NCBI RefSeq assembly: GCF_019734195.1 | Contig: NZ_JAASHM010000029.1 | Location: 1 to 40,525, forward strand | DNA length: 40,525 bases | Reading direction: 5' to 3' | Source: Clostridium sp. K13 | Lineage (GTDB): Bacteria > Bacillota > Clostridia > Clostridiales > Clostridiaceae | In this document: positions 7,933-17,204 of the stretch, piece by piece | Numbering within the stretch: the stretch's first letter is position 1 | Layout of the letters: each line of letters starts with the position of its first letter | Notes under the pieces: generated by a model | Seen by the model: the letters and a program-made list of their open reading frames with translations, nothing else | Databases searched by the model: none | Told to the model about the DNA's origin: nothing | Made by a program: the position numbers and the translations under genes

Positions 7933-7980
7933 AAAATAAATAGACATATAATTTTACACACTTATTTGTCTATTTATTTT
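7933..7980 (-). terminator. Terminator of metF-luxS
   Basis: A 13-bp perfect stem (7934-7946 with 7967-7979) is followed on the minus strand by a run of eight T. It lies about 47 bp after the luxS stop. Confidence 0.82.
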
Positions 7981-8026
7981 ATTAATACTAAGTTACTTTT
8001 AATATACTTTTATTAAAAGCATTTAT

Positions 8027-8482
8027 TTACTCACCATAAATATTTAAAGAAAAACCACTCTCTAATGCTTCTTTAGCATACTCTTTAGCACCAAACAATG
8101 ATAAGTCTCTATAATTTCCACATTGTATATCATTAGCAGCAGGAATCTCTGTTGCTTTTAGAATTTCACTCAAAGCATTTTCTACAGCACTTTTAATTTC
8201 ACTAGCATCTCTATCGCCAAAAATGCTTAAATAAAATCCTGTTCTACATCCCATTGGTGATAAATCAATTATTCCGTCTAAAGTATCTCTAAGTTTATAT
8301 GCTAATAGATGTTCTAATCCATGCATTGCTGCAGTTCCAAAGGCTTCTTTATTAGGTTGTAAAAATCTAATATCAAATTTAGTTACATAATCCCCTTTAG
8401 GACCATTTAGCAAACAACATTTTCTTATATATGGTGCCTTTACCTTTCTATGATCTAATTCAAAACTCTCTACTTTATTCAT
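8027..8482 (-). CDS. luxS: S-ribosylhomocysteine lyase LuxS (AI-2 synthase)
   Basis: A 151-residue metalloenzyme that splits S-ribosylhomocysteine into homocysteine and DPD, the precursor of the AI-2 signal, as part of the activated methyl cycle. The metal ligands are present: H54 and H58 in HGLEH (with E57), and C121 in IQCGNYR. The catalytic Cys79 lies in MGCRTGFY. I start it at MNKVESFELDH because AGGAGGGT lies 6-7 nt before that ATG; a longer in-frame version would add eight residues without a ribosome site. It follows metF by 16 bp in one operon under the SAM riboswitch, joining homocysteine recovery with its remethylation. Confidence 0.97.
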   Translation of the reverse strand: MNKVESFELDHRKVKAPYIRKCCLLNGPKGDYVTKFDIRFLQPNKEAFGTAAMHGLEHLLAYKLRDTLDGIIDLSPMGCRTGFYLSIFGDRDASEIKSAVENALSEILKATEIPAANDIQCGNYRDLSLFGAKEYAKEALESGFSLNIYGE

Positions 8483-8498
8483 TATTACCCTCCTAAAT

Positions 8499-9386
8499 TT
8501 AAACAACTTTTCTATTATTAATTGAATTTATAATTGTATTTATATTATCATGTATTCTTCTTGCTACATATGGATTATTCATAGTATATAAATGAATTCC
8601 ATCTACTCCACTAGAAACTAAATCTACTATTTGCTCAACTGCATATGCAATACCAGCTTCTCTTAATGCATCTTTATCATGTTCATATTTATTCATGATT
8701 TTAATAAACTTTTCAGGTATATGTGCTCCACACAAAGATGATATTCTTTCTATTTGATTCTTATTTACCACTGGCATAATCCCAGCTTGAATTGGTGATT
8801 TAATTCCTAATTTGTCTTTTTCTTCTAGCATATCATAAAAATAATTATTATCAAAAAATAGTTGAGAAATAAAATGAGTAGCACCCATTTCCTCTTTTAA
8901 TTTCAAGTGCATCATATCTTCTTTTAAATCTCTTCCCCTAACATGCCCTTCTGGATAACATGCTCCAAGAATGTTAAAATCTCCTCTTTTCTTTATATGA
9001 GATATAAGCTCATATGCATAATTAAATTCACCCTTAGGATCTTGTCCAACTGGAATATCACCTCTTAAAGCTAATATATTTTCTATTCCATGACTCTTTA
9101 AATCATCTAATATAATATCTATTTCATCTTTAGTAGATGATATACATGTTAAATGTGCAACTGATTCTACTCCATACTTTTCTTTTACTAGCGAGGAGAG
9201 TTCTGTTGTTCTATTATTAGTTAAACTTCCACCTGCCCCATAAGTTACACTAATAAAGTCTGGTTTTAAATCATTTAATTCCTCTAAAGTTTTATAAACA
9301 GTGCTAATTGGTGATGTAACCTTCGGTGGAAATATTTCAAAAGAAAATACCAGTTCCTTGCTATTAAATAATTCATTAATTTTCAT
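8499..9386 (-). CDS. metF: 5,10-methylenetetrahydrofolate reductase MetF
   Basis: A 295-residue FAD-dependent TIM-barrel enzyme that reduces 5,10-methylene-THF to 5-methyl-THF, the methyl donor for methionine synthesis (and possibly for acetyl-CoA metabolism). N-terminal FSFEIFPPK and the conserved DFISVTYGAGGS, LALRGDIP and THFISQLFFDNNYF segments are visible, and length matches MetF (about 290-300). The ATG start has GGGGG upstream. It is the first gene after a SAM-I riboswitch, so it should be off when SAM is plentiful. It is cotranscribed with luxS. Confidence 0.96.
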   Translation of the reverse strand: MKINELFNSKELVFSFEIFPPKVTSPISTVYKTLEELNDLKPDFISVTYGAGGSLTNNRTTELSSLVKEKYGVESVAHLTCISSTKDEIDIILDDLKSHGIENILALRGDIPVGQDPKGEFNYAYELISHIKKRGDFNILGACYPEGHVRGRDLKEDMMHLKLKEEMGATHFISQLFFDNNYFYDMLEEKDKLGIKSPIQAGIMPVVNKNQIERISSLCGAHIPEKFIKIMNKYEHDKDALREAGIAYAVEQIVDLVSSGVDGIHLYTMNNPYVARRIHDNINTIINSINNRKVV

Positions 9387-9406
9387 AAAAAAAGCCCCCT
9401 TTAAAT

Positions 9407-9429
9407 TAGTTAGTAGTTTTTACTAACTA
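9407..9429 (-). other. Hairpin in the metF leader
   Basis: A 9-bp perfect stem (9407-9415 with 9421-9429) with a 5-nt loop sits just upstream of the metF ribosome binding site on the minus strand. It has no T tract. It may influence ribosome access or mRNA stability. Confidence 0.4.
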
Positions 9430-9489
9430 CTAAATCCCCATATTAAATTTTTATTCTTTTTTATATTACTTATTCTTTTTTATAAAACA

Positions 9490-9520
9490 AAAAAACCTAA
9501 AGGATATTTCCTTTAGGTAA
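9490..9520 (-). terminator. Riboswitch-controlled terminator upstream of metF
   Basis: A perfect 10-bp stem (9495-9504 with 9509-9518), 4-nt loop, then a run of at least seven T on the minus strand. Its 5' arm can instead pair with the stretch just after the P1 3' strand (AAGGGTATTT with AAATATCCTT, one G-T pair), forming an antiterminator. This is the expected on/off switch of an S-box leader. Confidence 0.85.
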
Positions 9521-9546
9521 AAAAACACTTTGCCTATAAAAATACC

Positions 9547-9725
9547 CTTATCTATCAGCTTTAAGCTGTTGGAATTAGCACCACACATTAATTAATGGGT
9601 AATTAAATAATGGTTAATGGATAATTATAAATTTTATTTATTCTCCATTACCCATTCTTCATTTTCCATTAATGAAGTAGGTTGCTGGGTTTCAACGGGC
9701 CAGTCCCTCCACCACTCTTGATAAG
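9547..9725 (-). promoter_or_regulatory. SAM-I (S-box) riboswitch controlling metF-luxS
   Basis: On the minus strand the S-box signature is complete. The P1 arms are CTTATC (9720-9725) and GATAAG (9547-9552). Core motifs AGAGTGGTGGAGGGACTGGC and GAAACCCAGCAACC are followed, after P3, by GGTGCTAATTCC and the AGCTTAAAGCT P4 hairpin. SAM binding stabilises P1 and favours the downstream terminator, turning metF-luxS off. The P3 arm between AACC and GGTG is about 97 nt instead of the usual 10-30, because it carries a long imperfect inverted repeat (separate entry). Core nucleotides look intact, so it should still work. Confidence 0.93.
9583..9679. repeat. Imperfect inverted repeat inside the riboswitch P3 arm
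   Basis: About 97 bp made of TTAATGG-type units. The left arm (about 9585-9628) is an imperfect reverse complement of the right arm (about 9636-9677), with an AT-rich centre. In RNA it forms a long helix stacked on P3. The composition resembles TAATGG-rich intergenic repeats found in clostridia and may derive from a small palindromic element. No target-site duplication is obvious. Confidence 0.6.
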
Positions 9726-9787
9726 ATTTTATTAAATTATACAAAATTTTTCTTAATTTGTAAATACTTATTTGTTTTTTTCTTCCA

Positions 9788-10741
9788 TTAAAACTTTATT
9801 AATAAAAGTAATAGTGAAATAACACTACATGTTAAACTTATTATACTTATAAATGTTACTATTTGGTTAGTATTAAGCCCCTTTGCTTGAAGCCTATAGT
9901 GAATTTGACTTCTATCTGCTTGATATATAGGTTTTCCCTCTGAAAATCTTTTAAATATTACAAATATATTATCAAATATAGGAACAGCTAAAGCTAATAT
10001 TGGTATCATTAAACTTAATATAGTTGCTCCTTTAAATGCTCCATCTAAAGCTATAATACTTAAAATAAAACCTAAAAAATTAGCTCCTGAATCTCCCATA
10101 AATACTTTTGCCGGATATCTATTATAAAATAGAAATGCTAATACAACTCCTGCTGTTATTAATGAAAATAATAATGATGGAGGTTGCCCTAATATTATAG
10201 CCGTTACTGCAAAAGTCATTGCTGAAATAAAGGATAATCCTCCTGCTAGGCCATCCATTCCATCAGACCAATTTATTACAGTTGTTACACCAAAAATCCA
10301 CGTTATAGTAAGTACAAACTGAACTATAGGTGATAAGGTTATGTATTTATCTGTAAAAGGATTTGTAAAACCTTCAAATGCAATTCCTGATTTAAATACT
10401 ATTACTGCTGCTAAAAGTTGAACTATAAGTCTAGGAATAATACCAAATTCTTTTCCAATGCTTTTATAATAATCATCTACCACTCCAATTAAAAGAATCA
10501 ATAATGCTCCAATGAATATTCCATACTTTTCATCAAAATTATAATTGTGAAAAGCAATAAAGTATGCTGTAAAAAATCCAATAAACATGGCAATTCCTCC
10601 ACAAAGTGGAGTTGCTCCTTTATGAATTTTTCTTTTAGTTGGTTTATCAGTAAAATTATATTTAAAAGCTAATTTCATAAGTATTGGTGTCAAAATAAAT
10701 ACTGTTAAAAAAGCTATTATTGTCGCTAGTAAAAATTTCAT
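9788..10741 (-). CDS. tagO: Undecaprenyl-phosphate GlcNAc-1-phosphate transferase (TagO/WecA family)
   Basis: A 317-residue polytopic membrane enzyme of the MraY/WecA/TagO family. It moves a sugar-1-phosphate, probably GlcNAc-1-P, from its UDP-sugar to undecaprenyl phosphate, the first step for wall teichoic acid or other surface polymers. About ten membrane segments are present. Family residues: DD at 89-90 (GVVDDYY), NWSDGMDG at 157-164 and MGDSG at 215-219. The C-terminal cytosolic loop DRSQIHYRL carries the HxR-type motif of WecA/TagO, not the MraY pattern. I start it at the ATG at 10741, which has AAGGAG 7 nt upstream; an ATG two codons earlier is too close to that site. It is transcribed alone. 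Confidence 0.9.
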   Translation of the reverse strand: MKFLLATIIAFLTVFILTPILMKLAFKYNFTDKPTKRKIHKGATPLCGGIAMFIGFFTAYFIAFHNYNFDEKYGIFIGALLILLIGVVDDYYKSIGKEFGIIPRLIVQLLAAVIVFKSGIAFEGFTNPFTDKYITLSPIVQFVLTITWIFGVTTVINWSDGMDGLAGGLSFISAMTFAVTAIILGQPPSLLFSLITAGVVLAFLFYNRYPAKVFMGDSGANFLGFILSIIALDGAFKGATILSLMIPILALAVPIFDNIFVIFKRFSEGKPIYQADRSQIHYRLQAKGLNTNQIVTFISIISLTCSVISLLLLLIKF

Positions 10742-10794
10742 TAACATTCTCCTTAAAACTTATCACAATATGCAATATTATGTATTCTATTAGC

Positions 10795-10823
10795 ATTATA
10801 CTATTAATTGAGTTTATTATCAA
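10795..10823 (-). promoter_or_regulatory. Sigma-A promoter of tagO
   Basis: On the minus strand TTGATA (10818-10823) and TATAAT (10795-10800) are separated by 17 nt, about 54 bp before the start codon. Confidence 0.78.
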
Positions 10824-10890
10824 ACATATAATAAATAATATTACATATGGAAAAATTTCAAACTTCGTCTATTAATACCTCATAAAAATA

Positions 10891-10914
10891 AGGAGCCGTT
10901 TTATAACAGCTCCT
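10891..10914 (-). terminator. Terminator of the V-ATPase operon
   Basis: AGGAGC (10891-10896) pairs with GCTCCT (10909-10914), extended by inner GTT/AAC pairs. On the minus strand TTATTTTT follows. It lies 22 bp after the ntpD stop. Confidence 0.82.
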
Positions 10915-10936
10915 CTTTTATGTGATAATGTGTAAA

Positions 10937-11584
10937 TTAAGCTTCTGCTCTTGAGTTAATCATATCCTTAACCTTCATTAATCTAGTAAGAGCTCCTCTT
11001 TCATTTTCATCAAGTTTCATTCTTATAAACTTAATAGTCTCTTCTAATTGAGGAATAGTCATGTATTCAAGGGCATTAACTCTTCTTCTTGTCTTTTCAA
11101 TTTCATCAGCCATTAACTGAGTTGATTTTTCAACTTCAGCTAATTCAAGAAGTTTTGGAAGTATAGATTCAAGCTTTCCTATAGCATCGTCTAATTCAGA
11201 AGATGTATTTGCAAAACCATATGGATAAATGCTTCCTTCACTATCTTGTAATTGTCTGTGGAATTTCATTTGTGGAACATTAACACTCATTATGTTTTTT
11301 GTTCCTACTTCAACAGATACACTATCTTTAGGATAAGCAACTGCTTCTTCTAAGAATTCTGAACTCATTACAGCACTTGCCATAACGAAATCCTTAAATG
11401 AACCTTCAAGTTCAGATTCTACTGACTTTCTTAATTCATTATTATATTTAACAAGGTTAATGAATTGTCTCATTAATTCATCTTGCTTATCTTTAAGAAG
11501 CTTATGTCCTCTTGCTGCAGTAGTTAATCTCTTCTTCAGCTTAGATAGCTCCATTCTAGTAGGATTGACATTTAACTTTGCCAT
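10937..11584 (-). CDS. ntpD: V-type ATPase subunit D (central stalk)
   Basis: A 215-residue, largely alpha-helical protein: two long coiled-coil arms (about 5-75 and 140-210) flank a small central domain, as in the rotor shaft subunit D. It sits inside the A3B3 ring and carries torque to the membrane ring. The N-terminus [20 protein letters not shown] is the family signature. It is the last gene of the operon, 3 bp after ntpB, and precedes a terminator. The GGGAGATGAAGAG stretch upstream of ATG lies in the ntpB 3' end. Confidence 0.95.
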   Translation of the reverse strand: MAKLNVNPTRMELSKLKKRLTTAARGHKLLKDKQDELMRQFINLVKYNNELRKSVESELEGSFKDFVMASAVMSSEFLEEAVAYPKDSVSVEVGTKNIMSVNVPQMKFHRQLQDSEGSIYPYGFANTSSELDDAIGKLESILPKLLELAEVEKSTQLMADEIEKTRRRVNALEYMTIPQLEETIKFIRMKLDENERGALTRLMKVKDMINSRAEA

Positions 11585-11587
11585 ATT

Positions 11588-12970
11588 CTACTCTTCATCT
11601 CCCTTTGGCATATACTTTTCAAGATATTCATCTCTGATTCTCTTAAGCTCTGTCTTAGGAAGAATCTTAAGTAATTTCCAACCTAAATTTAAAGTTTCTT
11701 CAATTGATCTATTTGCTTCAAATCCTTGAGAAACATATTGTTCTTCAAATGCTTCAGCAAATTTAGCAAACTTCTTATCAGTATCTGATAATGCAGATTC
11801 ACCTAAGATTGCTGATAATTCTTTAGCTTGCTTACCTTGTGCATAAGCTGAGAATAATTGGTTCATTGTATCAGCATGGTCTTCTCTAGTCTTACCTTTA
11901 CCGATACCCTTATCCTTAAGTCTTGAAAGTGATGGAAGTACATCTATTGGAGGCATAATTCCCTTCTTGTATAATTCTCTTGAAAGGATTATTTGTCCCT
12001 CTGTAATATATCCAGTTAAGTCTGGAATTGGATGTGTCTTATCATCTTCAGGCATTGTTAATATTGGAATTTGAGTGATTGAACCACCTCTACCATTAAT
12101 TCTACCTGCTCTTTCATATAATGTAGAAAGGTCAGTATATAGGTAACCTGGGTAACCTCTTCTACCTGGAACTTCCTTTCTAGCAGCAGAAACTTCTCTT
12201 AAAGCTTCAGCATAGTTAGTGATATCTGTCATGATAACAAGAACGTGCATATCTTTTTCGTATGCTAAGAACTCAGCAGCAGTTAATGCCATTCTTGGAG
12301 TAGCTATTCTTTCGATAGCTGGGTCAGAAGCAAGGTTCATAAATAATACTGCATTATCTATAGCACCAGTCTTCTTAAATTCATCAACGAAGAATTGAGA
12401 TTCTTCGAATGTAATACCTATAGCAGCAAATACAACAGCGAAGTTAGCATCTGAATTTAAAACAGTCGCTTGTCTTGCAATTTGTGCAGCTAATTGTGCA
12501 TGTGGAAGACCTGAACCAGAGAAAACTGGTAACTTTTGTCCTCTAACAAGTGTATTTAATCCATCAATTGCAGATATACCTGTTTGTATAAATTCTGATG
12601 GGAAATTTCTTGATACTGGGTTAATTGCTTCCCCATTTATATCTAATTGCTTTTCAGGTATTATTTTTGGACCGTTGTCAATAGGATGACCCATTCCATC
12701 AAATACTCTTCCTAGCATATCTTCTGATACACCTAATTGAAGTGGCTTTCCTAAGAATTTAGCTTTAGTTCCTTTTAAGTTAATTCCACTAGAACCTTCA
12801 AATAATTGAACCATTGCTTTTGATCCATTAACTTCTAGAACCTTACCTCTTCTTAATTCACCAGTTTGTATCTCAACTTCAACTAGCTCATCGTACTTAA
12901 CGCCGCTAACTCCTTCAACAACCATTAAAGGACCAACAACTTCTGTTACTGTTCTGTATTCCTTAAGCAT
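11588..12970 (-). CDS. ntpB: V-type ATPase subunit B (non-catalytic)
   Basis: A 460-residue B subunit of the A3B3 head. It has the beta-barrel N-terminus ([18 protein letters not shown]), a nucleotide-binding-fold centre with a degenerate P-loop (FSGSGLPH in place of GxxxxGKT), and the arginine-finger region [20 protein letters not shown]. It forms the nucleotide interfaces with subunit A but does not hydrolyse ATP itself. Its start overlaps the end of ntpA by 8 bp with GGAGGGG upstream, indicating translational coupling that helps 3:3 stoichiometry. Confidence 0.97.
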   Translation of the reverse strand: MLKEYRTVTEVVGPLMVVEGVSGVKYDELVEVEIQTGELRRGKVLEVNGSKAMVQLFEGSSGINLKGTKAKFLGKPLQLGVSEDMLGRVFDGMGHPIDNGPKIIPEKQLDINGEAINPVSRNFPSEFIQTGISAIDGLNTLVRGQKLPVFSGSGLPHAQLAAQIARQATVLNSDANFAVVFAAIGITFEESQFFVDEFKKTGAIDNAVLFMNLASDPAIERIATPRMALTAAEFLAYEKDMHVLVIMTDITNYAEALREVSAARKEVPGRRGYPGYLYTDLSTLYERAGRINGRGGSITQIPILTMPEDDKTHPIPDLTGYITEGQIILSRELYKKGIMPPIDVLPSLSRLKDKGIGKGKTREDHADTMNQLFSAYAQGKQAKELSAILGESALSDTDKKFAKFAEAFEEQYVSQGFEANRSIEETLNLGWKLLKILPKTELKRIRDEYLEKYMPKGDEE

Positions 12971-14738
12971 TAAGAACCCCTCCTTCGTTGATTAAAGTAT
13001 CAATGTCAGCTCTTAATTCAGCAGCAATATCATCCATCTTAGATATTTCATCTTCATGGATATATTTACTTCTTGCAATCTTATCTCTTACTTCTAATCC
13101 TAAGATCTTATCTAAGTAAACTCCTGCATCTAAAGCTCTTTCTGCTTCTTTTCTGAATAATAATACAAGCTTTAACATTTTGTATTGTTTATCTAATGAA
13201 GTATAAGTATCTATTTCATGGAAACCATTTTGTTGTAAATAGTCTTCTCTTATAGACTTAGAAACTTCTAATTTTAATCTATCTTTTTCTGATAATGCAT
13301 CAATACCAACTAAGCTTACGATTTCTTGTAAACCTGATTCTTCTTGAAGTAAAGTCATTGCTTCTTGTCTTAATGTAGACCAATCTGCAGCAACTGTTTC
13401 ATTTAAGTAACCATCAACAGTATCAGCATATAATGAATATGAGTTAATCCAGTTTATAGCTGGGAAGTGTCTCTTATATGCAAGTTGAGCATCTAATCCC
13501 CAGAAAACTTTAACTATTCTAAGTGTTGATTGAGTAACTGGTTCAGAAAGGTCTCCCCCTGGAGGTGAAACCGCACCGATTGCAGTAACAGCACCTTGTC
13601 TTCCATCTTTACCTAAACAAACAACTTTACCAGCTCTTTCATAGTAATCAGAAAGTCTAGATCCTAAGTATGCTGGATAACCTTCGTCTCCTGGCATTTC
13701 TTCAAGTCTACCAGACATTTCTCTTAATGCTTCTGCCCATCTTGATGTAGAGTCAGCCATGATTGATACTGAGTATCCCATATCTCTGAAGTATTCAGCG
13801 ATTGTTATACCTGTATATATACAAGCTTCTCTGGCAGCAACTGGCATGTTTGAAGTATTAGCTATAAGAACTGTTCTCTTCATTAGAGATTCACCAGTTT
13901 TAGGGTCTTTTAATTCTGGGAACTCATTAAGAACGTCTGTCATTTCGTTACCACGCTCACCGCATCCAACGTAAACAACTATTTCAGCATCTCCCCATTT
14001 TGCAATTTGGTGTTGAACAACTGTCTTACCTGCTCCGAAAGGACCTGGTACTGCAGCAGCTCCACCCTTAGCTACTGGGAAGAAAGTATCTATAACTCTT
14101 TGACCTGTAGTCATAGGAGCTTCTGGTTTTAATTTTTGTGCATAAGGTCTACCTTTTCTTGCAGGCCATTTTTGCATCATTTGAACTTCTTTATCACCTT
14201 TAGCTGTTTCAACAACACAAACTGTGTCAACAACAGTGAAATCTCCGCTCTTTATTTCTTTAACAGTACCTTCTACTCCGTAAGGAACCATTATTTTATG
14301 TAATACAACAGCAGTTTCTTGAACTGTTCCGATTACATCTCCAGCTTCAACTTTATCTCCAACAGCAACTGTAGGATTGAAAGTCCAAACTCTTTCTCTA
14401 TTTAATGAAGTAACTGAAATACCTTTTGTTAAGAATGGTGATTGAGCTACTTTTTCAAATGCATCTAGTGGTCTTTGTATTCCATCGAACATTGACTCTA
14501 TAAGTCCTGGTCCAAGTTCAATACTTAAAGGTTCTCCTGTTGTAACAACTGGGTCCCCTGGCCCTATTCCTGTAGTTTCTTCGTAAACTTGGATAGATGC
14601 CTTATCGCCTCTCATTTCGATGATTTCTCCGATAAGACCTTTTTCTCCAACCTTAACCATATCTAATATATTTGCTTCGTCCATTCCTTCAGCAACAACT
14701 AAAGGACCTGCAACCTTGATTATTCTTCCGGTCTTCAA
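12963..14738 (-). CDS. ntpA: V-type ATPase subunit A (catalytic)
   Basis: A 591-residue catalytic subunit. The Walker A motif GPFGAGKT is at 232-239 and the catalytic Glu261 is in GCGERGNEM. The non-homologous bulge insertion typical of V/A-type A subunits is at about 115-190, and the C-terminal helical domain is intact. It hydrolyses (or makes) ATP, coupled to ion flow through the I/K membrane sector. The start is TTG ([18 protein letters not shown]) with AGGTTAGAG upstream; 17 bp separate it from ntpG. Length is as usual (580-600). Confidence 0.97.
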   Translation of the reverse strand: MKTGRIIKVAGPLVVAEGMDEANILDMVKVGEKGLIGEIIEMRGDKASIQVYEETTGIGPGDPVVTTGEPLSIELGPGLIESMFDGIQRPLDAFEKVAQSPFLTKGISVTSLNRERVWTFNPTVAVGDKVEAGDVIGTVQETAVVLHKIMVPYGVEGTVKEIKSGDFTVVDTVCVVETAKGDKEVQMMQKWPARKGRPYAQKLKPEAPMTTGQRVIDTFFPVAKGGAAAVPGPFGAGKTVVQHQIAKWGDAEIVVYVGCGERGNEMTDVLNEFPELKDPKTGESLMKRTVLIANTSNMPVAAREACIYTGITIAEYFRDMGYSVSIMADSTSRWAEALREMSGRLEEMPGDEGYPAYLGSRLSDYYERAGKVVCLGKDGRQGAVTAIGAVSPPGGDLSEPVTQSTLRIVKVFWGLDAQLAYKRHFPAINWINSYSLYADTVDGYLNETVAADWSTLRQEAMTLLQEESGLQEIVSLVGIDALSEKDRLKLEVSKSIREDYLQQNGFHEIDTYTSLDKQYKMLKLVLLFRKEAERALDAGVYLDKILGLEVRDKIARSKYIHEDEISKMDDIAAELRADIDTLINEGGVLNA

Positions 14739-14755
14739 ATCTCTAACCTGCCTTT

Positions 14756-15067
14756 CTATAAAATATTGACACCAACAGCTTTTTCTACGCTATCGCTAAT
14801 TCTCTTTGAACCTATATTTAAAGTTCCTTGATTACTTGGAATTAATATTACAGCAGGAAGCATTTGCTTATTGTAACGTTCAATTGTTTCTTCTATTGTT
14901 ACTGCAACTTGTTCTGTTATGAAGATAACTGCGTATCCATTCATAGCCATTCTATCTACAGCAACTCTAGCTTCATCCGCTTCTACAACTGGAAATACAT
15001 CTATTCCAATAGCTTTGAATGCTAAAACTGAGTCTTTATCACCAACTACACCGATTTTCTTATACAT
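14756..15067 (-). CDS. ntpG: V-type ATPase subunit F (NtpG)
   Basis: A 103-residue Rossmann-like subunit that binds the D shaft. The N-terminus [22 protein letters not shown] and internal [11 protein letters not shown] are diagnostic. I start it at ATG 15067, which overlaps the ntpC end by 8 bp; a GTG three codons upstream is an alternative, closer to GAAAGG. Named F in the general scheme and NtpG in the Enterococcus hirae scheme. Its place between ntpC and ntpA is the same as in E. hirae. Confidence 0.92.
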   Translation of the reverse strand: MYKKIGVVGDKDSVLAFKAIGIDVFPVVEADEARVAVDRMAMNGYAVIFITEQVAVTIEETIERYNKQMLPAVILIPSNQGTLNIGSKRISDSVEKAVGVNIL

Positions 15068-16061
15068 AAATATCACGCAGCCTTTCTCTGATTACTTCCT
15101 CAGCAATATTATTAAGCTTTCCTACCATAATGATTCTTATTATTTTAATTTCTGTTTCCTTAGCGTAAATATATGATAATATTCTTTCTGGTCCAAATGT
15201 TACAAGCTTTCCACTTTTCATAAGATCCATAATATAATTATCACTTAATTTTTCTAAAAGATTTGCTGAATTTGTAGCTATGTACCCTTCAACACCTTCT
15301 TTTATTAAATCAGAATATACACTTGTGCTTAATTTTGAAATAATATTTTCTGGTGTTTCATTTAATATAGATACTAAAGTATCTTTGCTTATAGATCCAC
15401 CACTAACTAAAACTTCTGAAGCAAATTCTCTTCCTTTACCTTGCTTTTTAATTCTTAGTAAAGTTCTAATATTCGTAGCATCAATAATCGAATTTACAAG
15501 TTTATCTGTAAATTTGTAGTTTAAAGATTTCTTTATTTCTACTAATTCTTTAAACATATATCTATCTACAATAATATCAATATTTTGAGGATCTTTATTT
15601 GCTTCAAAATCAGCTATTACTTCTAGAACTGCCTTTTCAACATTTCCTTTTAAATCTCTGAAATTATCTGTATCAATTTTTCTCTTTAAATCACTTAAAT
15701 CTTCTTTTCCTAAATCTATTAACATATTAGAAAAATCTTTTCCTAAGAATTTTCCTTTTAATAATACCTTTATATTGTGGTATTTATATTTAATACTCAT
15801 TAGGTCTACGATTTCTTTTACTGGGCATAGTTCATAAACTAATTTATAAACTCTTTTAAGCTCTGTACTTAGAATTTCTTCATAATCACTTGCTCTTTTA
15901 ACATTACCCATTATATTTGCATACTCAGTTTCCCCAAGTATTTTTAAAACCTCATCAGCAGAATTAGCTTCTAGCATTCTCTCTACTTTGGCCTTATCAA
16001 GGAGTCTTGTTTCCAATACCCAAATTCTTGAAAGAGCTTGAGTAAATTGCATTACATCCAT
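15060..16061 (-). CDS. ntpC: V-type ATPase subunit C (d-type, rotor cap)
   Basis: A 333-residue, all-helical, funnel-shaped subunit that caps the K ring and accepts the D-F shaft. Features: N-terminal [22 protein letters not shown], the three-lobed repeated helical pattern and the [21 protein letters not shown] segment. The ATG start has AAGGAGGGG upstream and lies 11 bp after ntpE. Length matches the family (330-350). Confidence 0.93.
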   Translation of the reverse strand: MDVMQFTQALSRIWVLETRLLDKAKVERMLEANSADEVLKILGETEYANIMGNVKRASDYEEILSTELKRVYKLVYELCPVKEIVDLMSIKYKYHNIKVLLKGKFLGKDFSNMLIDLGKEDLSDLKRKIDTDNFRDLKGNVEKAVLEVIADFEANKDPQNIDIIVDRYMFKELVEIKKSLNYKFTDKLVNSIIDATNIRTLLRIKKQGKGREFASEVLVSGGSISKDTLVSILNETPENIISKLSTSVYSDLIKEGVEGYIATNSANLLEKLSDNYIMDLMKSGKLVTFGPERILSYIYAKETEIKIIRIIMVGKLNNIAEEVIRERLRDIYV

Positions 16062-16072
16062 ACTACCCCTCC

Positions 16073-16657
16073 TTAATTAAATAACACCTTTGCCACTTCA
16101 AACTCTAACTCATCTCTTAATGAGCTTACTAAAGCTTCATAAGTGCTATTTATTTCTATGCCGTTATTTTCTAAGATGAACCCACCTTTAAAGTTTCCAG
16201 CTGTTTCACCTAAAATTATTTGTGCATCTACGTTTTTATTTAATTCATCAATGAAAGCTTCATCAACAAATTTTAATCCCTCTTCATTTAAGATTAAAGT
16301 TTGCTTACCACTTAAGTTCATTGAAGAAATTGCGTTCTTTACAAAGTTTAAGAAATCTTCTTTAGATAATTTTGTTAACTTATCTATACTTTTTTCAAAA
16401 ACTTCATCTATAATTTCTTGCTTAGCAGCTAATTTGTTATTTCTAACTTTTAATTTAGCGCTAGAAATTACTCTTTCCTTTTTAGATTTAGCTTCAACTT
16501 CAGCTTTTTCTAAAATTTCTTGTGCAATTTCATTTGCACTGCTTACTTTCTTAGAAATAATTTTGTTCTTTTCTTCTTCAGCAGCAGCTAAGATATTTTC
16601 CTTTCCAGCTTCTGCATCCTTTAGGATTTTAGAAGTCATATTCTTTACATTTGACAT
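16073..16657 (-). CDS. ntpE: V-type ATPase subunit E (peripheral stalk)
   Basis: A 194-residue peripheral stalk protein. The N-terminal half (about 10-85) is a long charged helix rich in Ala, Glu and Lys that pairs with the small NtpF subunit. The C-terminal half is the globular domain that contacts the A3B3 head, including IILGETAGNFKGGFIL. GGAGATAT is 8 nt before ATG. It is separated from ntpK by 52 bp. A long frame on the opposite strand here is an antisense shadow. Confidence 0.92.
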   Translation of the reverse strand: MSNVKNMTSKILKDAEAGKENILAAAEEEKNKIISKKVSSANEIAQEILEKAEVEAKSKKERVISSAKLKVRNNKLAAKQEIIDEVFEKSIDKLTKLSKEDFLNFVKNAISSMNLSGKQTLILNEEGLKFVDEAFIDELNKNVDAQIILGETAGNFKGGFILENNGIEINSTYEALVSSLRDELEFEVAKVLFN

Positions 16658-16709
16658 AATTTATATCTCCAATCTTATATTGACGCTAATCTTATATTGC
16701 GGTGTAAAA

Positions 16710-17204
<495 letters not shown>

